Of a DNA stretch of 12,706 bases, positions 1 to 6,486 are shown piece after piece. The position numbers and the translations under genes are program-made. Origin of the DNA: CAYMUR01 sp964393615 (lineage in GTDB: Bacteria; Planctomycetota; Planctomycetia; Pirellulales; Pirellulaceae). The stretch's first letter is position 1. Each line of letters opens with the position of its first letter. The stretch is taken from the NCBI GenBank assembly GCA_964393615.1, contig CAYMUR010000112.1:1-12706 (forward strand), given 5' to 3'. The notes under the pieces are model-generated. The model ran no database searches. It worked only from the letters and a program-made list of their open reading frames with translations, and had not been told where the DNA came from.

Positions 1-13
1 AAGGAGCCAATAC

Positions 14-1357
14 ATGCCAACTTCGATTGACCGTCGTCATTTTTTTCAGCAGTCGAGTTTATTAGGTGCGGGATGGATCGCAGCTTGTCATGCCGGTTCG
101 TCATTGTCGGCGGAATCGACTTCGCCATTAGAGCGGTTGAACATTGCTGCAGTGGGCACACAAGGTCGTGCAGCGGCCAATATAAGCGGTGTGTCGGATC
201 AGAACATCGTAGCACTTGCCGATACGAGCCTGAGTTGTTTGGAACAAGCAGGTAAGACTTATCCCCATGCCCGCCGCTATCGCGATTTTCGTGTGATGTT
301 GGAAAAGGAAGCGGACAAAATTGATGCGGTGGTCGTTGGCTGTGCAGACCATACTCATGCACCAGCTGCTGCCATGGCAATGCGGTTGGGAAAACATTGC
401 TATTGTGAAAAACCGTTGACCCATACGGTCTATGAGTCACGAGTGCTGGCTGAATTAGCCCAAGAGAATGAATTGGCAACCCAAATGGGGACCCAAATTC
501 ACGCAAACAACAATTATCGCCGCGTCGTGGAACTCGTAGAAGGGGGTGCCATTGGTGAAATTCGCGAAGTCCACGTCTGGGTCGGTGTCGACTATTCCAA
601 ACGGCGGTTGATTACCGGCAAACAGGCACCCACTGATGTCGATTGGGACTTATGGTTGGGTCCATCTCCTGACCGACCTTATTGTGAATGTGTGGATGCA
701 AAGGGTAAGGTTGCCCCTGTTCATCGTTTCAATTGGCGCTGGTTCTGGGATTATGGCAGCGGCGGCTTGGGAGATTTTGGATGTCACTACATGGATCTGG
801 CGCATTGGGCGCTACAGTTGAAGTATCCGACGAGTGTTGTAGCGACCGGGCCGCAACCGTTTTTGGTGAGTACGACTTCGGGAATTCAGGTGAAGTATGA
901 ATATCCATCTCGCGGTAAGTTGCCGCCTGTGTCGTTAACCTGGTATGACGGGGGCCAAAAGCCAGAACTTCTGGGAAAGCTGCGGGATGGTCAAGGTGGT
1001 CCTTTTGGCAATTCGAGCGGACAATTGTTCGTCGGTTCTGACGGAATGATTATTTCCAACTACAGCCAACATCGTTTGCTGCCGGAAGACCGTTTTGCCG
1101 ATTTCCAACGCCCAGATCCCACGATTCCCGATTCGATCGGTCACCACAAGGAATGGATCCACGCGATTAAGGAAGGGGGCAGCACGACCTGCAATTTTGA
1201 CTATTCGGGCGCCTTGTCCGAGGCGGTTTTGTTGGGTGTGGCATCGTACCGCAGTGGTGAAGCGATTGAGTGGGATGCAAAAAATCTGAAAGTCACCAAC
1301 TCAGAAAGGGCACAGCAATTCATCCACAAGGAATATCGGGCGGGTTGGACGCTATGA
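14..1357 (+). CDS. Exported Gfo/Idh/MocA-family oxidoreductase
   Basis: Predicted NAD(P)-dependent oxidoreductase of the Gfo/Idh/MocA family, 447 residues, the usual length for planctomycete members. The N-terminus (DRRHFFQQSSLLGAG, residues 6-20) resembles a twin-arginine signal, so export folded with bound cofactor is likely. The Rossmann nucleotide-binding loop is at residues 47-52 (VGTQGR). The family CEKPL motif is at 131-135, with K133 the expected catalytic lysine. The C-terminal domain carries GGLGDFGCHYMDLAHW (250-265), in which D254 and H258 match the family's GDxxxHxxD active-site pattern. The ATG is supported by an AAGGAG ribosome binding site at bases 1-6, seven bases upstream. 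The substrate cannot be told from sequence; family members oxidise sugars, inositols or their derivatives. The next gene is convergent, so nothing visible downstream is co-transcribed. Family assignment is firm; Tat export is an inference from the motif. Confidence 0.93.
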   Translation: MPTSIDRRHFFQQSSLLGAGWIAACHAGSSLSAESTSPLERLNIAAVGTQGRAAANISGVSDQNIVALADTSLSCLEQAGKTYPHARRYRDFRVMLEKEADKIDAVVVGCADHTHAPAAAMAMRLGKHCYCEKPLTHTVYESRVLAELAQENELATQMGTQIHANNNYRRVVELVEGGAIGEIREVHVWVGVDYSKRRLITGKQAPTDVDWDLWLGPSPDRPYCECVDAKGKVAPVHRFNWRWFWDYGSGGLGDFGCHYMDLAHWALQLKYPTSVVATGPQPFLVSTTSGIQVKYEYPSRGKLPPVSLTWYDGGQKPELLGKLRDGQGGPFGNSSGQLFVGSDGMIISNYSQHRLLPEDRFADFQRPDPTIPDSIGHHKEWIHAIKEGGSTTCNFDYSGALSEAVLLGVASYRSGEAIEWDAKNLKVTNSERAQQFIHKEYRAGWTL

Positions 1358-1590
1358 CCGCGTGAATGTCTTTGGGTGTTTTGCAGGCGATCCTGAAAGT
1401 AGCGGCCATTGTTTGTTGTGGCAGGAAATGCGTCTGTCGCCCGATACTTGATGGAGACGGTTTGTAGGCGTCTTCTTTGCGACACGATTTGTGCTTTGTC
1501 GTTTTACCCGGGTAGGCGCTGCATTTTGCTGGGGGCTGCAGCGGTACAGGTCTGTCGCGCAGCAGGAATCCCTATTCCACGACTGCCCCG

Positions 1591-2556
1591 TCAGGTTTCT
1601 GTGTATTCATATTGAATCATTTTGACATGGCGGTCGCCGATCTCGATTTGGTTGTCTGCTGCTATCTTTTGGAAGTCAAATGATTGCCACAATTGTTGTT
1701 TCTCTTCGTCTTCGTCAGACAACCTGCTGTAGATACTAGTCGCCGCAGAAGATTTTCCCCATTGAATTGCTGCATCGATAAGAGACTTGTAGCAATCTGC
1801 AAACATTGGATGCGTGAATCCATCCACATAACACTGTTTCGCTTCGTTCAACCGTGCAGTCGACAATCCGACGACGCGACCATCGTCCGTCATGGCGGCG
1901 AACCATTCACCGAATCCATTTCGGCCGATGTAGCCGTAGCGACGGTAAAGCCCATTGCAGGATCCTTGTACTTCGTATCGTGTCGATGCCATGGCAGTAT
2001 TGGCATCTAAAATCTGCCAGTCATGCGGGGTATGCAGTAAGGGGATGATTGGGAGGCGCAGAAAAGCTCCACTTGTCTTGACGGTTGCCTTTCCCGGAGA
2101 TCGGAAGTAGTCGACCAGGAACATTTCAGGCGAATGGCCGTTAATGATATTTAGCATGACGTTCGAACCGGCAAGTTTGCGCCACCCGAGTCGGTGATAA
2201 ATTCTGGCGGCACGCCAGTTGTTGGTACCCAAAAAGATTGCCTCGACTCCACGGTCACGAAAATCGGTTAGCGCGCGGTGGCACAATTTCGTCGCCAAGC
2301 CTTGTCCTTGATACGTTGGTTCGGTGGCCACTTCACCCAAACCACCTAGCCTGGGATTGGCCTGTGCGTAGATGGCATTGCAGGTTGCCACGATTTCCCC
2401 ATTTTGTCTCTCCACGTAGATAGCGAACTGATTGTGTTCATCTTCGCTGCCCAAGAAAGTGTGTGGAAGAATGTCATGTTCCCCTGGAAAAATTCGATCC
2501 CAGAATTGAAACAGTTCGTCGACGAGGGAAGGGGGCAAAGGGGTGGAGTATTTCAT
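1591..2556 (-). CDS. GNAT-family N-acetyltransferase, probably with two GNAT-like halves
   Basis: Predicted acetyl-CoA-dependent acyltransferase of the GNAT fold, 321 residues, cytoplasmic. The first half (about 1-135) has the classical acetyl-CoA motif: a beta strand GLGEVATEPTY (72-82) followed by Q83-G-Q-G-L-A88. Motif B is in NNWRAARIYHRLGWRKL (112-128). The second half (about 190-315) looks like a degenerate GNAT repeat: it has a VVGLSTARL strand, a helix, and LWQSFDFQKIA near the end, but no Q-x-x-G-x-G loop, so it probably does not bind acetyl-CoA. A TTG at 2610 would add 18 residues of low-complexity lead; the ATG at 2556 is preferred because homologous sequence begins there, although no clear Shine-Dalgarno precedes it. 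The upstream gene on the same strand is about 200 bases away. The acceptor substrate is unknown. Confidence 0.88.
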   Translation of the reverse strand: MKYSTPLPPSLVDELFQFWDRIFPGEHDILPHTFLGSEDEHNQFAIYVERQNGEIVATCNAIYAQANPRLGGLGEVATEPTYQGQGLATKLCHRALTDFRDRGVEAIFLGTNNWRAARIYHRLGWRKLAGSNVMLNIINGHSPEMFLVDYFRSPGKATVKTSGAFLRLPIIPLLHTPHDWQILDANTAMASTRYEVQGSCNGLYRRYGYIGRNGFGEWFAAMTDDGRVVGLSTARLNEAKQCYVDGFTHPMFADCYKSLIDAAIQWGKSSAATSIYSRLSDEDEEKQQLWQSFDFQKIAADNQIEIGDRHVKMIQYEYTET

Positions 2557-2630
2557 GCTTGTTGCTGGACTGGAACAACGTGGTATGTATTTTGTCAGAC
2601 GGAAGTACAAGTCCCGAGTGATTGTTTTTT

Positions 2631-2662
2631 ACGGTACCTGGCACTTACGGTATCTGGCACTT
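2631..2662. repeat. Two-copy 16-base tandem repeat between the GNAT and YihY genes
   Basis: Unit acggtacctggcactt at 2631-2646 is repeated at 2647-2662 with one mismatch (c to t at the seventh base of the unit). It lies in the 204-base gap downstream of the YihY-type gene and upstream of the GNAT start. The unit contains the palindrome ggtacc. On the minus strand the second copy is followed by a run of A, not T, so it does not read as a terminator of the minus-strand gene. Confidence 0.8.
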
Positions 2663-2760
2663 GGTGTTGTCTACCGTCTGGCTCGTCAGGTGCCTGTGTA
2701 TACTGTTCCTCGCGTTTTGTTTCCGACAGAAAAAATTGCAGTCAATGGCGCTGCGCCTGG

Positions 2761-4137
2761 TCAAGATTGCGATTTTGGAGAAGGATGATCAGCCAGTAGT
2801 AGATTGGCCAGTGTTGTGTTGGCTACCAGGCGACGTTGGGCCTCACGCAAGCGTTCAATAATGGCCGAGCGTCGACCACTTCCACCTTGATCGGCCAAAT
2901 GAAATCCGACTTCGATCAACTGTTCGGCCCTGATGGACTGGGCCGGCCGCGCAAGTGCCAGCGATCCTTGAGGTCCGTCAATTCGATGCAAGATTCCCTC
3001 CTCGACAAGTTGGTTAAGAATCCGATGGATGGTGGGTTCGGGGACTCCGACTGTTTCCGCTAAATCGTGTGGCAATGCAGTTTGTCCGGCGGCAAATCGT
3101 TCGGCAACAACTTCCATGGTGGTCACTACGGTGGCCGGATCCACCATGCCATGAGTGGGCGGCGTGGATGGTACCTCTTGGATATCTCGTCCGGCCAGCA
3201 TTTGCAAGGTCGCACTGACTTCCAAGCCGAACAGTAATCCCAACCACATGAGGTATCCCCAAAACATAAACAGCGGAATCAAGCCAAGTGAACCGTACAA
3301 CTGATTGATCGCAAAGGCGTTGGTCAGGTAAGCATCTAGAAAATGTTTTCCGATTTCAAACAATATTGCCGAAACCAAAGCACCGATCATCGCAGGCCGG
3401 ATGGTGACGACAGTGTTGGGCATCAGCATGTATGCCACAAATAAGACCAGCCAGGTCATAAAGACGCTCCAGAGTAAGCTGGTTCCTACAATCAGCCAGG
3501 GCCAAACTGTTGCTGACTGGACCCATCCTTCGACGAAGCCGTTCAGGTACCAGGTGATTCCCATCAGCACCGGGCTAATCGTCAGTACGAACCAGTAGAT
3601 GGGTACGCGTCGTCTCCAGGGTCGACCCTCGGGAGCACGATATATGATGTTAAAACCATTCTCAATAGTGACCATCAAGCTGATAGCGGCATACACAATG
3701 ACGGCCACGCCGACCCAACTTACGGCCGCTAAGTTTACACTGGCTGCCTGTGCAACCAGGCCCACTAACCATTCTGCCAAGGTAATCGCCTGAGGTGTTC
3801 CTTCGGTCGGAACGATGTCAGGAGGAACCATGACGATGGCATCGAGTTTGAACGATACGAGCAAGTCCCGCACGAGTTGTAGAAAGTCATCCGTTCCCCG
3901 TACCGCCTTGACCACGACCGTTGCCACAATGATAACGGGCAAGAGGGCAAACAGCGACCGAAAAGCAAGGGCCGCGGCCATCTGGGGTGCACGGTCGTTT
4001 TTAAGCTGACGCCAGCCATAGCGTCCCAAATCATAGGCAAAGCGTGCTGCAAGTTGCCAACGATCCAGCTCTTTTTGAGGTTGCGTAATGACGCGCCGCA
4101 TCCAGCGGCCCATGGAATGAAGTGTTTTGCGAAACAT
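2761..4137 (-). CDS. YihY/BrkB-family inner membrane protein with C-terminal winged-helix-like domain
   Basis: Integral membrane protein of the YihY/virulence factor BrkB family, 458 residues from the ATG at 4137 (a TTG nine bases upstream is also in frame). Family hallmarks are visible: AALAFRSLFALLPVIIV in the first membrane helix (about 55-71), the NGFNIIYRAPEGRPWRRR loop after the next long hydrophobic stretch (160-177), and YGSLGLIPLFMFWGYLMW in the last helix (281-298). About six hydrophobic segments lie between 55 and 310. After them comes a soluble region: residues 335-395 look like a winged helix (DLAETVGVPEPTIHRILNQL, then VEEGILHRID), followed by a helical, basic tail. Older literature called YihY members RNase BN, which was later withdrawn; their biochemical role remains unclear. 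No Shine-Dalgarno is obvious. The gene is not in an evident operon, although the GNAT gene follows on the same strand. Confidence 0.92.
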   Translation of the reverse strand: MFRKTLHSMGRWMRRVITQPQKELDRWQLAARFAYDLGRYGWRQLKNDRAPQMAAALAFRSLFALLPVIIVATVVVKAVRGTDDFLQLVRDLLVSFKLDAIVMVPPDIVPTEGTPQAITLAEWLVGLVAQAASVNLAAVSWVGVAVIVYAAISLMVTIENGFNIIYRAPEGRPWRRRVPIYWFVLTISPVLMGITWYLNGFVEGWVQSATVWPWLIVGTSLLWSVFMTWLVLFVAYMLMPNTVVTIRPAMIGALVSAILFEIGKHFLDAYLTNAFAINQLYGSLGLIPLFMFWGYLMWLGLLFGLEVSATLQMLAGRDIQEVPSTPPTHGMVDPATVVTTMEVVAERFAAGQTALPHDLAETVGVPEPTIHRILNQLVEEGILHRIDGPQGSLALARPAQSIRAEQLIEVGFHLADQGGSGRRSAIIERLREAQRRLVANTTLANLLLADHPSPKSQS

Positions 4138-4450
4138 GGCAGGCAACCGTGTAATAGATCGTAGTAGATAGAGAATGGAATATGGAATTCGACAGACTAT
4201 CTATTTTAGTTCAACCTGTTGTATTCGATACACCAATGCTGGGAGCGGTTCGTTGCCAGGCTCCGCAGTTCAGTTTTTCCCTGTTCAGCCAGGAGATGTG
4301 CGTAGTTTGGGTCATGCTTGCCCTCGTTTTGCAGTGGCTGGAAACGTCGTGACTTGGACATGAAATGAGTGGGCATTGGTCGTGCCAGCCAGGCAATCGT
4401 CCGTTGAAAAAAGACGAATCCATGTTGATTCGGCCCAACGAATTGGTGCT
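4138..4450. other. Non-coding stretch between the YihY-type gene and the pseudogene
   Basis: About 310 bases. Open frames exist on the minus strand here, but they are continuations of the decayed oxidoreductase frame past its expected C-terminus and show no recognisable family motif. It must contain the promoter of the minus-strand YihY-type gene, but no convincing -35/-10 pair was found. No hairpin with a T tract was seen. Confidence 0.5.
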
Positions 4451-5185
4451 TGAAACGTTTTTCGATGTCGCCCAATGGCCATCCTGATAGGTCCGCGTCA
4501 GTAGCCTGTTGGCTTCGTCGTCGTGCATGAACGGTTCTTGCTCTGCGTTGAACCCATCGCCCGACCCAAGTGGTTGGCGATATTTCCCAAGTGGCACAGT
4601 TTTTCCCAAGTGGCACAGTGATGCTGTGAGATGGCCAATCTTGATGTCGGTGTTTGGTAGGCGCTGTTGGTGGATTGCGTCAAGCAAGTCAACAGTGGGC
4701 TTCCGTGTTTTGCGGTTCGAGTGGTATCTCCACTACCTTCTTTTGGTTACGGTCTAGCAGTACCTGGATTTTTCCTCGGTGGCTGAGATACATTTGGCCT
4801 TGAGTCCCACAAAACTCAACACCGCGATCGCAGGTAGGTGGATCATTGGTGGCCCACAATCGTTCTTCGTAAATAAGCATTCGCTTTTCGTTAGGTTTTC
4901 CCGTGGTGGGATACTCAAAGCCGACCTGGTGCATGTCGGGAAATTCGGCCCCGTTATCGTAAAGCCCGGTTATTGTGAAGGATAGCGACCGTCCAGCGAG
5001 ATCATGTAAGTGGGATGCGTTTCAATCCCCCGTCTACCACATCCAATCCAACCCACACGCAGTGGGCCGTTTGTGCGATCTGCATGGGATTTGGAGGCCC
5101 ATGACAAGGCAGCTGCTTCCGTGAGACCAAGACTTGTCTGTTTGATGAAACGACGTCGTGTTACCTGAGACAGGATGTTTTCCGT
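4451..5185 (-). pseudogene. Decayed Tat-exported Gfo/Idh/MocA-family oxidoreductase
   Basis: Conceptual translation across frames recovers a recognisable oxidoreductase. Near 5160 there is a strong Tat motif (TRRRFIKQTSLGL), then a Rossmann start, RVGWIGCGRRGIETH, ending near 5015. The next recognisable segment is already from the C-terminal domain (NGAEFPDMHQVGFEYP, RGVEFCGTQGQMYLSHRGK, at about 4950-4780), then LLDAIHQQRLPNTDIKIGHL, FNAEQEPFMHDDEANRLL and finally GHWATSKNV at about 4454. The central 180-200 residues, including the CEKP and GDxxxH motifs, are missing. At least three further lesions are visible: a frame change with an in-frame stop near 4975, an apparent one-base insertion with a stop at about 4690, and a 19-base tandem duplication at 4583-4619 followed by a compensating shift. 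The expected start codon reads ACG (5183-5185), and the stop position has become TCA. It differs from the intact oxidoreductase at the left end of the window, so it is not an obvious recent copy of it. Confidence 0.85.
4583..4619. repeat. 18-base duplication, period 19, inside the oxidoreductase pseudogene
   Basis: The 18-mer tttcccaagtggcacagt occurs at 4583-4600 and again, identical, at 4602-4619 with one base between. On the minus strand it encodes the segment LCHLGN, normally single in this family (ITDIKIGHL-type sequence followed by NIANHLGR). The second copy shifts the frame by one, and a further shift about 45 bases later restores it. Confidence 0.9.
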
Positions 5186-5449
5186 GCTTGAATTTTCCTG
5201 TTATTTTCCCAAGAGAGGTAGACAGGCTACTTCACAGCGTTGGAATGCATAGACTATATTATTGTTGTTTTATTATTGCAGGGAACTTGTATAAACACCC
5301 TCTCATATTCTCTTGAGATCGTCTCCGTGATCAACTTGCTTTAGCTGGCAATGACATTTCCATACACCCAATGACATTTCCACACACCCAATGACATTTC
5401 CACACACCCAATTTCATACATCGAAATGATAGATAAAGGAGCATAGCAC
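5186..5449. other. Intergenic leader of the isomerase gene
   Basis: This AT-rich stretch lies between the pseudogene and the isomerase start. It contains several TATA-like hexamers, for example tataaa at 5290-5295, but no -35 at good spacing, so no promoter is called. A three-copy 20-base tandem repeat fills 5351-5410. It is followed by the isomerase ribosome binding site aaaggag at 5435-5441. Confidence 0.5.
5351..5410. repeat. Three-copy 20-base tandem repeat just upstream of the isomerase gene
   Basis: Unit atgacatttccacacaccca at 5351-5370, 5371-5390 and 5391-5410. Copies two and three are identical; copy one differs at one base (cataca instead of cacaca). The array ends 39 bases before the start codon and is therefore likely to lie in the promoter or the untranslated leader. 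Confidence 0.95.
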
Positions 5450-6349
5450 ATGTCGTACAAGTATTCGGTGATTTTATGTACGTTGGCATCTGATGGAGTT
5501 GATGTTTGGGAGCAGCCGCAGAAAATTCTTGAAAAAGTAGCTGAGTTAGGCTATGACGGCGTCGATTTGGATGCCGAGCCGGACAAAATTCCGATGGCGA
5601 AATTCAACGAAGTACGCGGCATTGCCGAATCGCTTGGGCTGAAGGTACCCGCTTTGATCCTGGCCTGGGCGGAATGGCATGCAGGCGAGTTGAGAGATCT
5701 ATGTTCCACGGACGAAACGGTTCGCCAACGAACAGTGGAATACACGCGCAAATGCATTGATCTAGCTGCTACTTTTGATGATCCGCCGTTATTGGAAATT
5801 GACGCCTGCCCACCAGAAGTGGAGTATCCCAAGACGAAAACTCCTCGCCAAACGCTTCGTGCAAATTTCTCAAAGTCGGCGAGAGAAATTTGCGAATATG
5901 CTTCCAAGTCCAACGTGCCGATTGCCATTGAGCCGATTAACCGTTTTGAAGGCTACGCAGGTTTTTTGAACAGTATTGTCGAAGCTCGTAGCATTGCAGA
6001 CGAGGTCGGTTTGGATCTTGGGGTGTTGCTTGATTTCTTTCACGTGAATATTGAAGATGGGCCTGTTGCGGAAACGATTCTTGTGGCTGGTGATAAACTC
6101 CGTCACATTCATTTGGCTGACAGTAACCGCCAGGCGCCTGGTACAGGACACATTGATTTTGTCCAGGTGGTGCGGTCTTTGAATTCGATTGGTTTTGACG
6201 GGTATTTGTCGGTTGACAGTGTGCCTATCAAGCCAGACTGGCAGACACTGCTCAAAGAGTCGATCGACTACATGAAGCAGGTCGAAAAAATTGTCGAAAT
6301 CCAGCAGCAAGTGGACAGTGAAATGACGCAGCAATTGACACACGCTTGA
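5450..6349 (+). CDS. Sugar phosphate isomerase/epimerase-like TIM-barrel protein
   Basis: Predicted metal-dependent isomerase, epimerase or dehydratase of the xylose isomerase-like TIM-barrel superfamily (AP endonuclease 2 fold), 299 residues, typical length, no signal peptide, so cytoplasmic. Expected metal-site residues are E161 (PIAIEPINRFEGY), D195 with H198 (LLDFFHVNIED) and H221 (RHIHLADSNR), followed by the GTGHIDF motif (231-237). The fourth ligand, normally Glu in the final strand, is Asp here (D256 in GYLSVDSVPI). The start is set by AAAGGAG at 5435-5441, eight bases before the ATG. A tandem repeat array lies directly upstream. The flanking genes (a dead oxidoreductase and a convergent dehydrogenase) fit sugar or polyol catabolism, but the substrate is not known. 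Family assignment is strong; the specific reaction is not assigned. Confidence 0.93.
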   Translation: MSYKYSVILCTLASDGVDVWEQPQKILEKVAELGYDGVDLDAEPDKIPMAKFNEVRGIAESLGLKVPALILAWAEWHAGELRDLCSTDETVRQRTVEYTRKCIDLAATFDDPPLLEIDACPPEVEYPKTKTPRQTLRANFSKSAREICEYASKSNVPIAIEPINRFEGYAGFLNSIVEARSIADEVGLDLGVLLDFFHVNIEDGPVAETILVAGDKLRHIHLADSNRQAPGTGHIDFVQVVRSLNSIGFDGYLSVDSVPIKPDWQTLLKESIDYMKQVEKIVEIQQQVDSEMTQQLTHA

Positions 6350-6387
6350 CCAATCCATGACACTCAAGGGGTGACGTTGTCATGAGG

Positions 6388-6443
6388 CTGGCATTGCTCA
6401 CCTGGCATTGCTCACCTGGCATTGCTCACCTGGCATTGCTCAC
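6388..6443. repeat. Four-copy perfect 14-base tandem repeat between convergent genes
   Basis: Unit ctggcattgctcac is repeated four times without a mismatch (6388-6401, 6402-6415, 6416-6429, 6430-6443). The last copy runs into gtgagc (6445-6450), which is complementary to the gctcac end of every unit, so several alternative hairpins are possible. It lies 38 bases after the isomerase stop and about 45 bases beyond the stop of the convergent dehydrogenase. A weaker direct repeat, gattggctt, occurs nearby at 6464-6472 and 6480-6488. Confidence 0.97.
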
Positions 6444-6486
6444 GGTGAGCGGTAGCTATGCTTGATTGGCTTCTTTGTGGATTGGC

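Noticed and set aside
1358..1590. Possible terminator or small gene between the first oxidoreductase and the GNAT gene
   Set aside because: No hairpin with a T tract, no ribosome binding site with a plausible small frame, and no tandem repeat were found in these 233 bases.
4211..4687. A 158-codon minus-strand open frame that could be taken for a gene
   Set aside because: Its first half is the C-terminal part of the decayed oxidoreductase, recognisable across neighbouring frames, and its second half runs past the expected C-terminus with no family similarity.
4689..4934. An 81-codon minus-strand open frame as a small independent gene
   Set aside because: It is the C-terminal-domain segment of the same oxidoreductase pseudogene, and its ATG is an internal methionine of the FPDMHQVGF motif.
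5262..5295. ttgttg and tataaa as a promoter of the isomerase gene
   Set aside because: The spacer would be 22 bases, well outside the usual range, and no better -35 was found.
6388..6450. The convergent repeat array as an ordinary intrinsic terminator
   Set aside because: Hairpins are possible, but neither strand shows a T tract after the stem, so only the repeat is annotated.
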